This document shows, piece after piece, positions 6,741 through 7,605 of a stretch of DNA of 7,605 nucleotides. The DNA comes from an uncultured Chromatiaceae bacterium. Lineage in GTDB: Bacteria > Pseudomonadota > Gammaproteobacteria > Enterobacterales > Alteromonadaceae. The translations under genes and the position numbers were made by a program. Numbering within the stretch: position 1 is the first letter of the stretch; each line of letters starts with the position of its first letter. The stretch is from positions 1 to 7,605 of the forward strand of contig CAMLRA010000184.1 of NCBI GenBank assembly GCA_946482325.1, read 5' to 3'. The notes beneath the pieces were generated by a model that was given only the letters and a program-made list of their open reading frames with translations, was not told the DNA's origin and made no database searches.

Positions 6741-6860
6741 AATCAGCCACTACTTAATTAGATAACACCTTACAGATCATTAATTTAACTGAAGTTCGCT
6801 ACTGACTGGATTTAATTGTGATGTTGTGATTTGATGGTTCCGCACATGTTTGGGGGAATT

Positions 6861-7605
6861 ATGTTGTATCAAAAAATAACATCAATAAAAAAGAAAATTC
6901 TATTGGCGGTGGGTGGTTCTACTGCGGTGTTACTGGCGGCAGCAGCTTTGCTGGTGATCCAGCAAATTGCAGCACAGACCAGAGCTCAGGTTCAGGCCGA
7001 AGCACAAAGTCTGATGCAAAAAGAAGCGGTCGCAGTGGGGCAGTTTTTTGCGGAATATGCTCAGGTCGCCAAAACGTTTTTACACAATCCGCAGTTCCAG
7101 CAATGGTTTGTCAGTTATCCGGGCCGGGGAACTGATCTTGCGACCGCCGCTGGCTATCCGCAAATTAACGCCACTTTTAAAACCATCAGTGGTGGTGATG
7201 CCAATATCCTGTCAGCGTTTTTCGCCTTAACCCGTTCCGACGAATACTTTCGCGAAGATTCCAGAACTGGTGTTGACTTGGATGGACCGGATAAAGGGGT
7301 GATTGAAAAAGGCTATTTTGCCAGTCAAAGGCCCTGGTATATCGAAACGATGCAGCACAATAAGTTTTTCGTAGGGTCACCGTCGGCGGATTTTACCACC
7401 GGGATTGTTTCTGCAGTGGTCGAAGGGCCGGTCTACTTACCGGACGGCACTTTGTTGGGGGTTGGTGGTCTGGACCTGCACATCAATAAAGTGGGCGATA
7501 AAGTAGAAACTATTCGTTATCAGGGGGAAGGCTTGCCATTTCTGTTAGATGGCAAAGGCCAGATCGTACATTTCTCCGAGCGGGCAGGCATCACGACAAA
7601 AGCCA
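6861..7605 (+). CDS. dCache-domain signal transducer, probable methyl-accepting chemotaxis protein (5' part)
   Basis: The frame is open from the ATG at 6861 to the window edge (248 codons), so only the sensor half is visible. A short basic N-terminus (KKK, residues 10-12) precedes one membrane segment at about 13-33. An extracytoplasmic region of more than 200 residues follows. Its elements ILSAFFALTRSDEYF, GPDKGVIEKGYFASQRPWY (R157, W159, Y160), GSPSADFTTGIVSAVVEGPVY and TLLGVGGLDLHI are characteristic of the double Cache (dCache_1) fold. RxWY resembles part of the amino-acid or amine binding motif of such receptors, but the ligand is not determined. Most proteins of this layout continue with a second membrane segment, HAMP and a methyl-accepting signalling domain; a GGDEF or kinase output is also possible. 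GGGGA (6853-6857) sits only 3 bases before the ATG. An in-frame ATG at 6846 lacks a ribosome site. Confidence 0.85.
   Translation, partial: MLYQKITSIKKKILLAVGGSTAVLLAAAALLVIQQIAAQTRAQVQAEAQSLMQKEAVAVGQFFAEYAQVAKTFLHNPQFQQWFVSYPGRGTDLATAAGYPQINATFKTISGGDANILSAFFALTRSDEYFREDSRTGVDLDGPDKGVIEKGYFASQRPWYIETMQHNKFFVGSPSADFTTGIVSAVVEGPVYLPDGTLLGVGGLDLHINKVGDKVETIRYQGEGLPFLLDGKGQIVHFSERAGITTKA

Larger units (their letters stand above)
6505..6860. other. Intergenic segment without a convincing gene
   Basis: No credible gene, RNA or clear promoter was found in these 356 bases. The middle part (about 6537-6720) has coding-like base composition, unlike the AT-rich ends. From an ATG at 6537 one frame runs 75 codons to a TAG at 6759-6761 but is interrupted by a TAG at 6630-6632, with no ribosome site. 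Three related GCGCTTT motifs and a 15-base palindrome lie here and are listed separately. The right end must hold the leader and promoter of the chemoreceptor gene, but I could not place the boxes with confidence. Confidence 0.5.

Noticed and set aside
6315..6860. Integrated element or attachment site at the tRNA-Arg 3' end
   Set aside because: No integrase, no insertion sequence ends and no repeated tRNA 3' fragment were seen downstream within the window.
7048..7230. A 60-codon plus-strand frame near the right edge
   Set aside because: It is out of frame with, and contained inside, the chemoreceptor gene, whose frame carries clear dCache features.
1..7605. CRISPR array, toxin-antitoxin pair or defence system
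   Set aside because: No regularly spaced repeats, no small overlapping gene pair of that type and no defence domains are visible; the window is mainly housekeeping genes.

Overview
The window looks like chromosomal core sequence from a gammaproteobacterium. The order recX, alaS, lysC, csrA, tRNA-Ser(GCU), tRNA-Arg(ACG) is close to the E. coli arrangement recA-recX-alaS-csrA-serV-argVYZQ. The aspartate kinase gene between alaS and csrA is the arrangement I associate with Shewanella, Vibrio and other marine relatives. The protein sequences and moderate GC content suggest Alteromonadales or the Rheinheimera/Alishewanella group. That placement is inference from familiarity, not from a search.

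Layout. The window opens with the last 27 codons of an unidentified gene (1-84), closed by a strong terminator (110-135). A tightly packed plus-strand block follows: a WbuC-type cupin metalloprotein (231-728), a BPSS1780-type polytopic membrane protein (728-1438, 1-nt overlap), recX (to 1895, overlapping its upstream neighbour), alaS (1906-4530, 10-nt gap) and lysC (4534-5733, 3-nt gap, GTG start). These spacings suggest one or more co-transcribed units with translational coupling. csrA (5854-6057) follows after a 120-nt leader that is rich in GGA motifs around its ribosome binding site, which fits CsrA autoregulation. A sigma-70-type promoter (6178-6205) with a GC-rich discriminator then precedes tRNA-Ser and tRNA-Arg, and the pair ends in a terminator (6410-6434) and a second hairpin (6484-6504).

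About 355 bases follow with no convincing gene (6505-6860). They contain a short repeated motif, a 15-bp palindrome and a non-annotatable open frame interrupted by one stop. The last 745 bases are the 5' part of a sensory transducer, probably a methyl-accepting chemotaxis protein, with one N-terminal membrane segment and a dCache-type periplasmic sensor. It runs off the right edge.

Functionally the window combines translation (AlaRS, two tRNAs), aspartate-family amino-acid synthesis (LysC), global post-transcriptional control (CsrA), recombination control (RecX) and environmental sensing. No defence system, CRISPR array, insertion sequence or phage gene is visible. The points most worth checking are an A-C mismatch in the acceptor stem of tRNA-Ser, degenerate ACT regulatory loops in LysC, the GGA-rich csrA leader, the absence of recA beside recX, and the odd intergenic segment before the chemoreceptor gene.
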